This document shows, piece after piece, positions 1 to 6,343 of a DNA stretch of 7,074 nt; position 1 is the first letter of the stretch, and every line of letters starts with the position of its first letter. The translations under genes and the position numbers were made by a program. The notes under the pieces are model-generated. The model had not been told where the DNA came from. It made no database searches and was given only the letters and a program-made list of their open reading frames with translations. Origin of the DNA: Candidatus Aenigmatarchaeota archaeon. GTDB taxonomy: Archaea; Aenigmatarchaeota; Aenigmatarchaeia; PWEA01; JACRMZ01. Location of the stretch: contig JACRMZ010000007.1 of assembly GCA_016219455.1 (NCBI GenBank), positions 1 through 7,074 of the forward strand. Direction: 5' to 3'.

Positions 1-1
1 T

Positions 2-265
2 TCCCTTGCTTTCCTTTCCATAGGCGTCAGTGTCAATTATCCTGTTGTTCTGACAGCGCTTATAATATCGTCACTGGTAAGCGTTCTGACGCTTTTGCCC
101 GGCGGCCTTGGGAGCGGTGAGGTCGTGATGGTTGTCTTTTTCACCTCGCTTATGGGACTGACAATCGTGCAGATAACCACGGCGGCTATATTGGGCAGAT
201 TGATGAGCTTTTGGATGACAGCCGCCCTCGGGTCATTCTTCCTTTTCGGGCTCAATAAGGAATAG
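2..265 (+). CDS. C-terminal fragment of a flippase-like / LPG-synthase-type integral membrane protein
   Basis: The window opens inside this gene; 87 residues remain before the TAG at 263-265. The fragment is very hydrophobic and carries the hallmark of the lysylphosphatidylglycerol synthase transmembrane family (Pfam LPG_synthase_TM, TIGR00374 'flippase-like'): PGGLGSGE encoded at 98-121, between two hydrophobic segments, followed by an ILGRLMSFW segment and a final Gly-rich helix ending in GLNKE. In this family the PGGLG(x)E stretch sits near the C-terminus, so the end looks natural. Characterised relatives move or modify lipids; archaeal members often lie near polyprenyl-phosphate sugar genes, and the glycosyltransferases further down this window fit that. 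The precise substrate cannot be inferred. The N-terminal two thirds, the start and the promoter lie outside the window. The next gene starts 29 bases downstream on the same strand and may be cotranscribed. Confidence 0.8.
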   Translation, partial: SLAFLSIGVSVNYPVVLTALIISSLVSVLTLLPGGLGSGEVVMVVFFTSLMGLTIVQITTAAILGRLMSFWMTAALGSFFLFGLNKE

Positions 266-278
266 CATATATCCTTTT

Positions 279-285
279 GGGGGTT
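279..285 (+). promoter_or_regulatory. Shine-Dalgarno-like site that decides the GTG start at 295
   Basis: GGGGGTT ends 9 bases before the GTG at 295 and differs by one base from the GGAGGT core. The alternative in-frame TTG at 277 has no purine-rich site before it and would put five polar or small residues ahead of the signal-peptide lysine. An ATATAT at 267-272 lies about 25 bases before the GTG, so a leaderless transcript is a second possibility. Either reading supports 295 over 277. Confidence 0.45.
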
Positions 286-294
286 AATGCTTCT

Positions 295-1587
295 GTGATA
301 AAACAAATAGTCGTGGCGTTGCTCCTCTTGCCAGCGGCGGCACTTGCGCTTTCTCTGAATGAAGTTTCACCAAGAGGCGCCGAGTGGCTAGAGATTTACA
401 ACCCTGATGGCAGCCAACTCAATATGAACGAGTGGGTGTTTTCAGATGATTCAAAAAGTGATTCAATAGAGTGTGGAAGCTCCTGCATTATAACGGATAA
501 GTTTTTCCTTATTATAGGTAAGGGCAGCGATAAAACAAAAATAACCAACGAGAGCGTTGTATATTTTCATACAAATCGTTCGTGGGGCAACGGGCGTTTG
601 AATAATGATGGCGATACAGCGATTTTATCCAATGGAATTCAAACCATACAGCTTTCTTATTCTTCATCAACAGTAGGCAAAACGTGGTGTGCAGTTCAAG
701 ACGGGACGATCAAGGAGTGCTCTCCAACACCAGGAAAGGCCAACTTCAATCAGGAAACCACCGCATCTTCTACTACAGTGCCCCCCACCTCAACATCCAC
801 ACTACCCCCTCATCAGGAGTCTTCGATAAAAATAACCAAGGTCTCAAAGCCAAGGCCCAATGAACCCATCGAAGTTGTATTGACTGTGGAAAGGGGTGAC
901 ACGCAGAAATACGCAGTCTACGCCTGGGTTGATGAGGCCAGAAAGTCGGTAATACATGTGAAGGAAAAAGGCAGCTTTGATTTCCAGATACCAGTCTATG
1001 TAAAAGACCCGTGCAGGGACCACGTTCTTGTAGTCGAGGGTTTTGACATCCGCCAAGAGGCGCCCATTGGAAGGGCGTCATGCTCTTCCGGAGGCGTCCA
1101 GATAAAAGTTGTTGAAATACCAGAAGAGCTCAACGCCAACGATACGATAACCCTGAAAGTATCGTTGCTCAATGAGGATGAAGAGGAAAAGAACGTTGAC
1201 ATCTCATCATACTTCTATTTCGGCAACGAGATTGCGTCCTTGGGTTTTGATGGCACATCGTGGGAAGGCGGTCCTGCCGGAAACCGTGCCTCGTTGGTCC
1301 TTGCTCCAGGAGATGCCATAAACGCAACATTGAAAAACAGGCTGAAAGAAACGGCGAAAGGAAAGTATTACCTGAAGATAAAAGCCCAGGATGGCGCCAA
1401 GGAATATCAGTTCGAGAAGGAGGTATATGTTGGCAAGAAGAAGGCCGATCAGAAAATAGAAGAAAAGCCAAAGAAAGAAGCCAGTGTGCCTGCCCCCACA
1501 GGATTATCAATAAAAAAACCGTCGTTCTTCCAAAAATTGTTTTCCCCATTGGAAGGGATAATAAAAGCGATTACAGGGCTTTTTTAG
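295..1587 (+). CDS. Secreted lamin-tail-domain (LTD) surface protein with two beta-rich domains and an amphipathic C-terminus
   Basis: 430 residues from the GTG at 295. Residues 1-18 form a signal peptide (Lys at 3, hydrophobic core, ALA before the likely cleavage site). Residues 19-151 match the lamin tail domain (PF00932): LNEVSP at the start, EWLEIYNP, a Leu/Trp strand, and the typical closing TPGKANF. Residues 152-177 are a Thr/Ser/Pro linker, commonly O-glycosylated in archaeal surface proteins. Two beta-rich, probably Ig-like, domains follow at about 178-267 and 268-380, then a charged Lys/Glu stretch and a short amphipathic segment (FFQKLF...ITGLF, 411-430) that is too polar for a clear membrane span but could bind membrane. 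Six cysteines (ECGSSC; WC...EC; DPC; ASC) allow three disulfides. Four N-glycosylation sequons lie at N85, N94, N282 and N343. In archaea and bacteria the LTD occurs in exported binding or nuclease-associated proteins; no nuclease domain is visible here. The role is unknown; cell-surface display is an inference. Confidence 0.8.
   Translation: MIKQIVVALLLLPAAALALSLNEVSPRGAEWLEIYNPDGSQLNMNEWVFSDDSKSDSIECGSSCIITDKFFLIIGKGSDKTKITNESVVYFHTNRSWGNGRLNNDGDTAILSNGIQTIQLSYSSSTVGKTWCAVQDGTIKECSPTPGKANFNQETTASSTTVPPTSTSTLPPHQESSIKITKVSKPRPNEPIEVVLTVERGDTQKYAVYAWVDEARKSVIHVKEKGSFDFQIPVYVKDPCRDHVLVVEGFDIRQEAPIGRASCSSGGVQIKVVEIPEELNANDTITLKVSLLNEDEEEKNVDISSYFYFGNEIASLGFDGTSWEGGPAGNRASLVLAPGDAINATLKNRLKETAKGKYYLKIKAQDGAKEYQFEKEVYVGKKKADQKIEEKPKKEASVPAPTGLSIKKPSFFQKLFSPLEGIIKAITGLF
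1580..1585 (+). terminator. Possible oligo-T terminator at the convergent gene ends
   Basis: A run of six T overlaps the stop codon of the LTD gene, and the convergent nucleotidyltransferase gene ends one base further on. Archaeal RNA polymerase can terminate at U-rich tracts without a hairpin, so this run could end the rightward transcript. For the leftward gene the nearest candidate is the seven-A run at 1512-1518 (seven T on the minus strand), inside the LTD coding region. No convincing stem was seen. Confidence 0.3.
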
Positions 1588-1588
1588 G

Positions 1589-2404
1589 CTATTTCCAGCT
1601 CTTCACTGCCATTTCGTATCTTTCCGGTGTTCCAACGTCAAACCATTTGCCCTCATAGATGTAGCCTGCAAGTTCCCCCTGGCTTGCCAATGATGGGAAC
1701 AACTCGCCCATCATAAACGTTTTTTTCGCCGGGAGTTTTTCCAGCACCTTCTTGTCAAAGAGGTATATTCCTGCATTGATAAGACGCGTTGGGGGGTTCT
1801 TGGGTTTTTCCATGAAGTTTGTTATTTTATTCCCCTTCATTATTGCAACGCCGTAGCTTTTGGGGTCTTTTACGGTTGTGAGAGCTATTGTCGACAAGCA
1901 GCCGGCGTCTTTGTGGAAAGACGCCATGTCTTTGATATCAACATTTGATAAGACGTCACCGTTAAGCATGAAGAAAGCGTCCTTAAGGATGTCCTTTGCA
2001 AGATGCAGGCATCCCCCGTCGCCGAGAGGAGACTTTTCTATTATGTATTTGATGTCAACGCCCTCCCATTTCTCCCCAAAGTGCGATATTATTTTTTCAT
2101 GTTTGTAGCCGACTGCGAGAATGACTTCTGTGACGCCCCCGCTTTTCAGGTGGCGTATTATGTGCTCAAGAAGAGGCTTCCCGTTTATGGGAATCATCGG
2201 CTTTGGTATCTCATATGTTATAGGCCGTAGCCTGGTGCCTTCGCCGCCGCAGAGGATGAGCGCTTGGGTGACATTGCCTTCAAACCTTTCGCGTATTATT
2301 TTCTCAATTGCATGGCTCCGGCTCTTGACCTCCTTGCCATCAACAATCCCGTCCAATTTCTTCACAATCGTGTCCTCGAGGGTTATGGAGAGCTTCTCTT
2401 TCAT
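1589..2404 (-). CDS. Sugar-1-phosphate nucleotidyltransferase with N-terminal ribbon-helix-helix domain
   Basis: 271 residues. Residues 3-41 read as a ribbon-helix-helix (CopG/RHH_1) domain: a short strand KLSITLED, then helix, turn and a second helix with the typical SRSHAIEKII. Residues about 46-271 are an NTP_transferase domain (PF00483): nucleotide-binding loop GGEGTRLRP at 53-61, K68 in IPKPM, metal-binding D150 in LNGDVL, FMEKP, and D256 in WFDVGTPE. Members activate a sugar 1-phosphate with an NTP to give an NDP-sugar plus pyrophosphate in the cytoplasm. The NGDVL motif leans towards GDP-mannose-pyrophosphorylase or heptose-1-phosphate guanylyltransferase-like enzymes, but the sugar and base are not settled. 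No C-terminal left-handed beta-helix or kinase domain is present. Where relatives usually have PLGTAG, this protein has PLGDGG (126-131). The ATG at 2404 is chosen because the RHH domain begins there and a TATA box sits about 25 bases upstream; a 20-codon in-frame extension would run through that promoter. It is the only leftward gene and would supply donors for the adjacent glycosyltransferases. Confidence 0.87.
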   Translation of the reverse strand: MKEKLSITLEDTIVKKLDGIVDGKEVKSRSHAIEKIIRERFEGNVTQALILCGGEGTRLRPITYEIPKPMIPINGKPLLEHIIRHLKSGGVTEVILAVGYKHEKIISHFGEKWEGVDIKYIIEKSPLGDGGCLHLAKDILKDAFFMLNGDVLSNVDIKDMASFHKDAGCLSTIALTTVKDPKSYGVAIMKGNKITNFMEKPKNPPTRLINAGIYLFDKKVLEKLPAKKTFMMGELFPSLASQGELAGYIYEGKWFDVGTPERYEMAVKSWK

Positions 2405-2427
2405 ATCTGGTAGTATGCGGTGGATAC

Positions 2428-2435
2428 ATTTAAAC
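2428..2435 (-). promoter_or_regulatory. Archaeal TATA box for the leftward nucleotidyltransferase gene (likely leaderless)
   Basis: On the minus strand this reads GTTTAAAT. Its centre is about 27 bases before the ATG at 2404, so an archaeal start about 25 bases from the box would fall at or within a few bases of that codon. The bases just before the ATG contain no Shine-Dalgarno match, which agrees with a leaderless mRNA. Confidence 0.55.
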
Positions 2436-2498
2436 CCGTTACCCAAAGGCGCTCTGAAGGCCAAAAAGGAGCTCTCTCAGTGGCAGTTTTTAGTAACC

Positions 2499-2505
2499 TT
2501 TAAAA
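2499..2505 (+). promoter_or_regulatory. Archaeal TATA box for the radical SAM-glycosyltransferase operon
   Basis: TTTAAAA on the plus strand. A start about 25 bases downstream would fall near 2527, leaving a leader of about 25 bases that contains the GAGGTG ribosome site. This is a conventional archaeal promoter, placed back to back with the leftward TATA box about 70 bases away. Confidence 0.55.
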
Positions 2506-2508
2506 GCC

Positions 2509-2525
2509 TGCCTATTAAGTAGGTA
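2509..2525. repeat. Short imperfect inverted repeat near the predicted rightward start site; possible operator
   Basis: TGCCTA, a 5-base spacer TTAAG, then TAGGTA; five of six arm positions pair (CCTA/TAGG are exact). It lies just downstream of the rightward TATA box and covers or abuts the predicted transcription start, where a bound protein would block initiation. It is short enough to occur by chance, so operator function is only a suggestion. Confidence 0.25.
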
Positions 2526-2540
2526 AAATAAGTGGTTTCC

Positions 2541-2546
2541 GAGGTG
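2541..2546 (+). promoter_or_regulatory. Shine-Dalgarno site that favours the second of two tandem ATG codons
   Basis: GAGGTG matches the archaeal 16S tail well. It ends 2 bases before the ATG at 2549 and 5 bases before the ATG at 2552. The second spacing is normal and the first is too tight. Starting at 2552 also gives MKVLMLNPP, the usual N-terminus of B12-binding-type radical SAM proteins. Confidence 0.7.
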
Positions 2547-2551
2547 TTATG

Positions 2552-5500
2552 ATGAAAGTTCTCATGTTGAACCCGCCGTTCATAAAAAGATTTTCAAGGC
2601 AGTCGCGTTCGCCCTGTTCCACAAAGGGCGGGACTTTTTACTATCCGTACTACCTCGCGTATGCCACCGGAGCCGTTGAGAAAGCGGGCTTTGAAGTCAA
2701 GCTTGTTGATGCCGTTGCCAACGACTGGACGCATGAACAGACCATGGAAATGGTCAAGAGCTTCAAACCCGGCCTTGCAGTTCTTGACACAAGCACCCCG
2801 TCGTTCTACAATGACGTCGCGTTTGCAGAGAAAATAAAGGCATCCCTTCCGGCGACGCATGTCAGCATGACTGGAATCCACGTAACCAACGTTCCGCAGG
2901 AGAGCATAGCCACCAGCAAAAGCATCGATACCATATGCCGCGGCGAGTTTGATTATACTGTTGTCGATCTCGCAAGGGCCCTTGAAAGCGGCAAGCCATT
3001 CAAAGGCATAGACGGATTGACGTTCAGGGAAGACAACAGGATCAGGCACAATGCCCCAAGGAACTTCATAGAGAATCTCGATGAGCTTCCGTTTGTTTCT
3101 GAAGTGTATTACAAGCACTTGGGCGAAGAAGGCATAAAAAAATATTTCTATGCCAGCATAACATGGCCGGAGGTGACGATACTTACGGCGCGTGGCTGCA
3201 CATTTGCCTGCTCGTTCTGCAACATCCCGTTCAAAAGCTCTTATCGGGCAAGGAGCGTTAAAAACGTTGTTGATGAGTTCGAGTACATCCAAAACGACCT
3301 CCCATTTGTCAACGAGATACAAGTAGAAGATGACACGTTTCCCGTGCAGAAAGTCAGGACTAACCAGATTTGCGATGAGATAGCAAGGCGCGGTCTGAAA
3401 ATAAAATGGAGCTGCAACGCCAGAGTCAATACCGATTACGAGACGCTTGCGAAGATGAAGAAAGCCAACTGCAGGCTCCTCTGCGTCGGGTTTGAATCGC
3501 CGACGCAAAACGTCCTCAACGCCATCCATAAGGGGTCGACAGAGGATCTCCAGATGAAGTTCATGAACGAAGTCAACCGGGCAGGCCTGATAGTCAATGG
3601 ATGCTTCATTTTGGGTCTGCCCAACGACAATACCCAGAAGATGCAGTCAACAATAGACTTTGCCAAGAAGCTTAATCCCGACACGGCACAGTTCTATCCG
3701 CTCATGGCGTATCCAGGGACGGAGGCGTATCAGTGGGCAAAAACAAACAATTTCCTGTTCAGTGAGGACTACTCAGAGTTCCTCAGGGACGACGGTTCGC
3801 ATTCGACAAACATAAAGGGCCCAGACGGCATGAGCAGGGACGACCTGCTGAAATGGTGCGACAAGGCAAGAAGGGAGTACTATCTCAGATCCGGTTATAT
3901 ATTGCCGAAATTGGCACAGGTTGTGAAAGCAACCGTGGTTATACCTGTTTATAACGCCGCAAATACGCTTGGCAGGCTCATTGGCGCGCTGAAAAAACAG
4001 AGCATTGCGGATTTTGAGATAATAGCTGTCAACGACGGTTCCACGGACAGCTCCCTGTCCATTCTGAGTAATTGCAACATCCCAAATCTCCGCGTCTTAA
4101 GCCAGGAAAACAAAGGCCCTGCGGCGGCCAGGAATTTTGGTGCACGCGAGGCACAGGGTGAGATTGTTATTTTCACAGACGCAGACTGCGTTCCAGAGCC
4201 CCAGTGGCTTGAGGAGATGATCAAACCCTTCAATGACAAGGAGATCATTGGCGTCCAAGGCAGATACAAAAACCTTTCCCCGGAAAAGCTCGTTTCGGAG
4301 TTTGTCCAGCGCGAGATAGACGAGAGATATGAAAGGATGGCAAAGCATGAAAGGATAGATTTCATAGGTTCGTATTCTGCGGCATATAGAAGGGGCGTTT
4401 TTATCGAAGCAAACGGGTTTGACGAGGCGTTCCTGCAGGCAAGCGGCGAAGACCCAGAGCTTTCATATCGCCTGGCAGCCAAGGGAGGAAAAATGGTTTT
4501 TAACCCCAAGGCAATTGTTTTCCATCCGCATCCAAGTTCCCTGAGGCATTATCTGAAGCAAAAATACGGAAGGGGATATTGGGGAGCGCTTCTCTACAGA
4601 AAACACCCGTCGAAGATGGGTGGTCAGAGCTATAATTCATCGTTGTATTTCATCCACATAGCATTCACAATGCTGTTGTTCCTGGCCGCCTTCGCTCTTA
4701 TCCCTTTCAGGCCGCATATGTCGTTTGCGCTGCTGGTAGTTTTGCTGGCAACGGCATTGCCTTCGTCGTTGTGGATATCAAATGACAATCCAAAACTTTT
4801 GGCCGTTTCACCAATCTTGATAATTTTGAGGAACGTTGCTATTGGTTTTGGCATATTTTTTGGTGTTGCCAGAACGCTTGAAAAAACGGAAAAAATGCTT
4901 GCGAGCTTCCTTGCCGTTTATTCCGGTGCCATGATTTACACGTTCATGAACAATTACCTTTTTTCCGATGAGGGAACGCATCTCCTGCTCTCCGTTTTCT
5001 ACAGGGATTTTTTCGCCAATTTGCTTTCCAATCATTCAATTTCAGGCGCGTACCATTTCGCCATAAGCTATCTGGTCAATTACCCGAAGCTCCAGATAGC
5101 CTACCCGCCGCTGTTCCACTTCGTTAACGCGTTTTTCTTCTGGATTTTCTGGCCTTCGTCCTTCATTGCAAGAGCAGTCAACTTGTCATTTGCCCTGGGG
5201 ACCTTTATTGCGTTTTATTTCATTGGAAAGCGCCTTTTCGACGGAAAAACAGCCCTTATCGCCACAGTGCTCTTTTCCGTATCGCCGTTCTCGCTTCTCT
5301 ATGCTTCACGGGCATTTCAGGATTTCACCGCGTTCTTCTTCTTTCTCCTGGCCATTTTGGTTTACCTAAAGGGCAGGGAAAGCGCCAATTGGAAGCCGAA
5401 CGTTTTAGCCGGTTTTCTCGTGGCGTTGTCAGCATTAGGCAAACAGGTAGGCGGACTGTTGCTCCCTCTTTTCATACTGGACATCGTTTTTTCCAGACGT

Positions 5501-6343
5501 TCTTTAAAGGAGAAGGCTAGCAAAACCGTGAAATTTCTTGTGCCGTTCATGGTTATAATCATCCCGTATCTTTTTGCACTCAATGCCGTAGGTGGGATAG
5601 AAATAAACAGGCTCGTTGCGACGGTCTACGCTCCGGCGCAGGGGGAGCCGACCGATTTCCTGTCGCCGCAGTTCTGGCTTTATTACATTTATGCCCCACA
5701 AGCCGGGTTTTTGTTTTATCTCCCGATTCTCCTGGTGTTTGCATTCTATATTCTTAGTAAAAAGAAGCACTCTAAAAAAATGCTTTCCTTCTCCATTTTG
5801 TTGTATTTTGCGCTCTCCGCGATAACAAACAAGGAAATCCGTTTTGTCCAGTTTTTCATGCTTCCCGCATATTTGGCAACGTCAAGTTTCATGGACGAAA
5901 AAATCAGGAACCGGGTTTTTTTAGCGGCGGTTCTTTGCGTTTACATTATCGCTTCAATGGCCGCGTTTTTGCCGTCAATAAAACCCTACCTGCTTGGCGA
6001 TTTTCCTGCCAATGGGAATATAGCGCTTCTTTCCGATGATGAACCTCTGTATTCTTCTGTAGTCATGTGGCAGCTTGCTTCCCGTGGAAAGGATGTCCAG
6101 GTGTTCCGGTCCTGCGCCCTCGGGGACAATCCAGAGGAGTTCCTTGAGAGCAATGGAGTGAAAACCATCATTTACTCAACCTGGTCAGCGGACAAGTCAA
6201 TTGAGAAAATACGCGGTAAATTGCGTTTGGTAACAGCATTCGGGGAGCCGAAGACAGAGATTTATGAGTTTTTGGGGAATGTTAAAATACCGGGAAAAAA
6301 ATGCAATTACATATGCCTTACGGGCAAGAAGGTGTGCGAATGA
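2552..6343 (+). CDS. Three-enzyme fusion: B12-binding-type radical SAM enzyme + GT2 glycosyltransferase + GT39/PMT-like membrane glycosyltransferase
   Basis: 1263 residues without interruption. Residues 1 to ~150: B12-binding-like Rossmann domain (MKVLMLNPP; GEFDYT), without a visible DxHxxG cobalamin motif. About 205-458: radical SAM domain with cluster ligands C216, C220, C223 (RGCTFACSFC), VEDDTF, GFES at 313-316, FILGLP and AYPGT; this part resembles HpnJ-like lipid/sugar-modifying enzymes. About 460-695: GT2 domain (TVVIPVYN, NDGSTD at 494-499, DAD at 543-545, GED at 632-634). About 698-773: two or three membrane segments typical of GT2 C-termini. About 786-1155: roughly 11 membrane segments of the GT39/PMT_2 type, with the acidic pair D806-E807 (FSDEGTH) after the first helix, IAYPPLFHF and an SRAFQDF-like segment. 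The last ~105 residues form a soluble domain, probably exported, with C1188, C1251, C1255 and C1262. Predicted roles: radical modification of a sugar or lipid, cytoplasmic sugar transfer, and transfer from a lipid-linked sugar outside. Substrates are unknown. It has its own TATA and ribosome site and is coupled to the next gene. These activities are normally separate neighbouring genes. Confidence 0.88.
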   Translation: MKVLMLNPPFIKRFSRQSRSPCSTKGGTFYYPYYLAYATGAVEKAGFEVKLVDAVANDWTHEQTMEMVKSFKPGLAVLDTSTPSFYNDVAFAEKIKASLPATHVSMTGIHVTNVPQESIATSKSIDTICRGEFDYTVVDLARALESGKPFKGIDGLTFREDNRIRHNAPRNFIENLDELPFVSEVYYKHLGEEGIKKYFYASITWPEVTILTARGCTFACSFCNIPFKSSYRARSVKNVVDEFEYIQNDLPFVNEIQVEDDTFPVQKVRTNQICDEIARRGLKIKWSCNARVNTDYETLAKMKKANCRLLCVGFESPTQNVLNAIHKGSTEDLQMKFMNEVNRAGLIVNGCFILGLPNDNTQKMQSTIDFAKKLNPDTAQFYPLMAYPGTEAYQWAKTNNFLFSEDYSEFLRDDGSHSTNIKGPDGMSRDDLLKWCDKARREYYLRSGYILPKLAQVVKATVVIPVYNAANTLGRLIGALKKQSIADFEIIAVNDGSTDSSLSILSNCNIPNLRVLSQENKGPAAARNFGAREAQGEIVIFTDADCVPEPQWLEEMIKPFNDKEIIGVQGRYKNLSPEKLVSEFVQREIDERYERMAKHERIDFIGSYSAAYRRGVFIEANGFDEAFLQASGEDPELSYRLAAKGGKMVFNPKAIVFHPHPSSLRHYLKQKYGRGYWGALLYRKHPSKMGGQSYNSSLYFIHIAFTMLLFLAAFALIPFRPHMSFALLVVLLATALPSSLWISNDNPKLLAVSPILIILRNVAIGFGIFFGVARTLEKTEKMLASFLAVYSGAMIYTFMNNYLFSDEGTHLLLSVFYRDFFANLLSNHSISGAYHFAISYLVNYPKLQIAYPPLFHFVNAFFFWIFWPSSFIARAVNLSFALGTFIAFYFIGKRLFDGKTALIATVLFSVSPFSLLYASRAFQDFTAFFFFLLAILVYLKGRESANWKPNVLAGFLVALSALGKQVGGLLLPLFILDIVFSRRSLKEKASKTVKFLVPFMVIIIPYLFALNAVGGIEINRLVATVYAPAQGEPTDFLSPQFWLYYIYAPQAGFLFYLPILLVFAFYILSKKKHSKKMLSFSILLYFALSAITNKEIRFVQFFMLPAYLATSSFMDEKIRNRVFLAAVLCVYIIASMAAFLPSIKPYLLGDFPANGNIALLSDDEPLYSSVVMWQLASRGKDVQVFRSCALGDNPEEFLESNGVKTIIYSTWSADKSIEKIRGKLRLVTAFGEPKTEIYEFLGNVKIPGKKCNYICLTGKKVCE
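6329..6334 (+). promoter_or_regulatory. Ribosome binding site for the GT4 gene, inside the end of the fusion gene
   Basis: AAGGTG ends 5 bases before the ATG at 6340. It lies within the last codons of the upstream gene, and the start overlaps that gene's TGA as ATGA. This points to one mRNA with coupled translation. Confidence 0.65.

Noticed and set aside
277..294. TTG at 277 as start of the LTD protein
   Set aside because: It has no ribosome site and adds residues before the signal peptide; GTG 295 has a GGGGGTT upstream and gives a normal signal peptide.
1260..1658. 132-codon plus-strand frame crossing the convergent gene ends
   Set aside because: Out of frame with the LTD gene, very Arg/Lys-rich, and overlapping two real genes on opposite strands; typical of a chance frame.
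2405..2464. 20-codon N-terminal extension of the nucleotidyltransferase to an ATG at 2464
   Set aside because: The extension crosses the TATA box, adds residues before a complete RHH domain, and leaves a normal RHH start at 2404 unexplained.
2594..3529. 311-codon open frame on the minus strand opposite the radical SAM module
   Set aside because: It lies wholly inside a strongly supported gene, its translation shows no recognisable motif, and no promoter or ribosome site was seen. It is a by-product of codon bias on the coding strand.
3949..4509. 186-codon minus-strand frame opposite the GT2 module
   Set aside because: Antisense shadow of the GT2 domain, whose motifs are intact; no family resemblance of its own.
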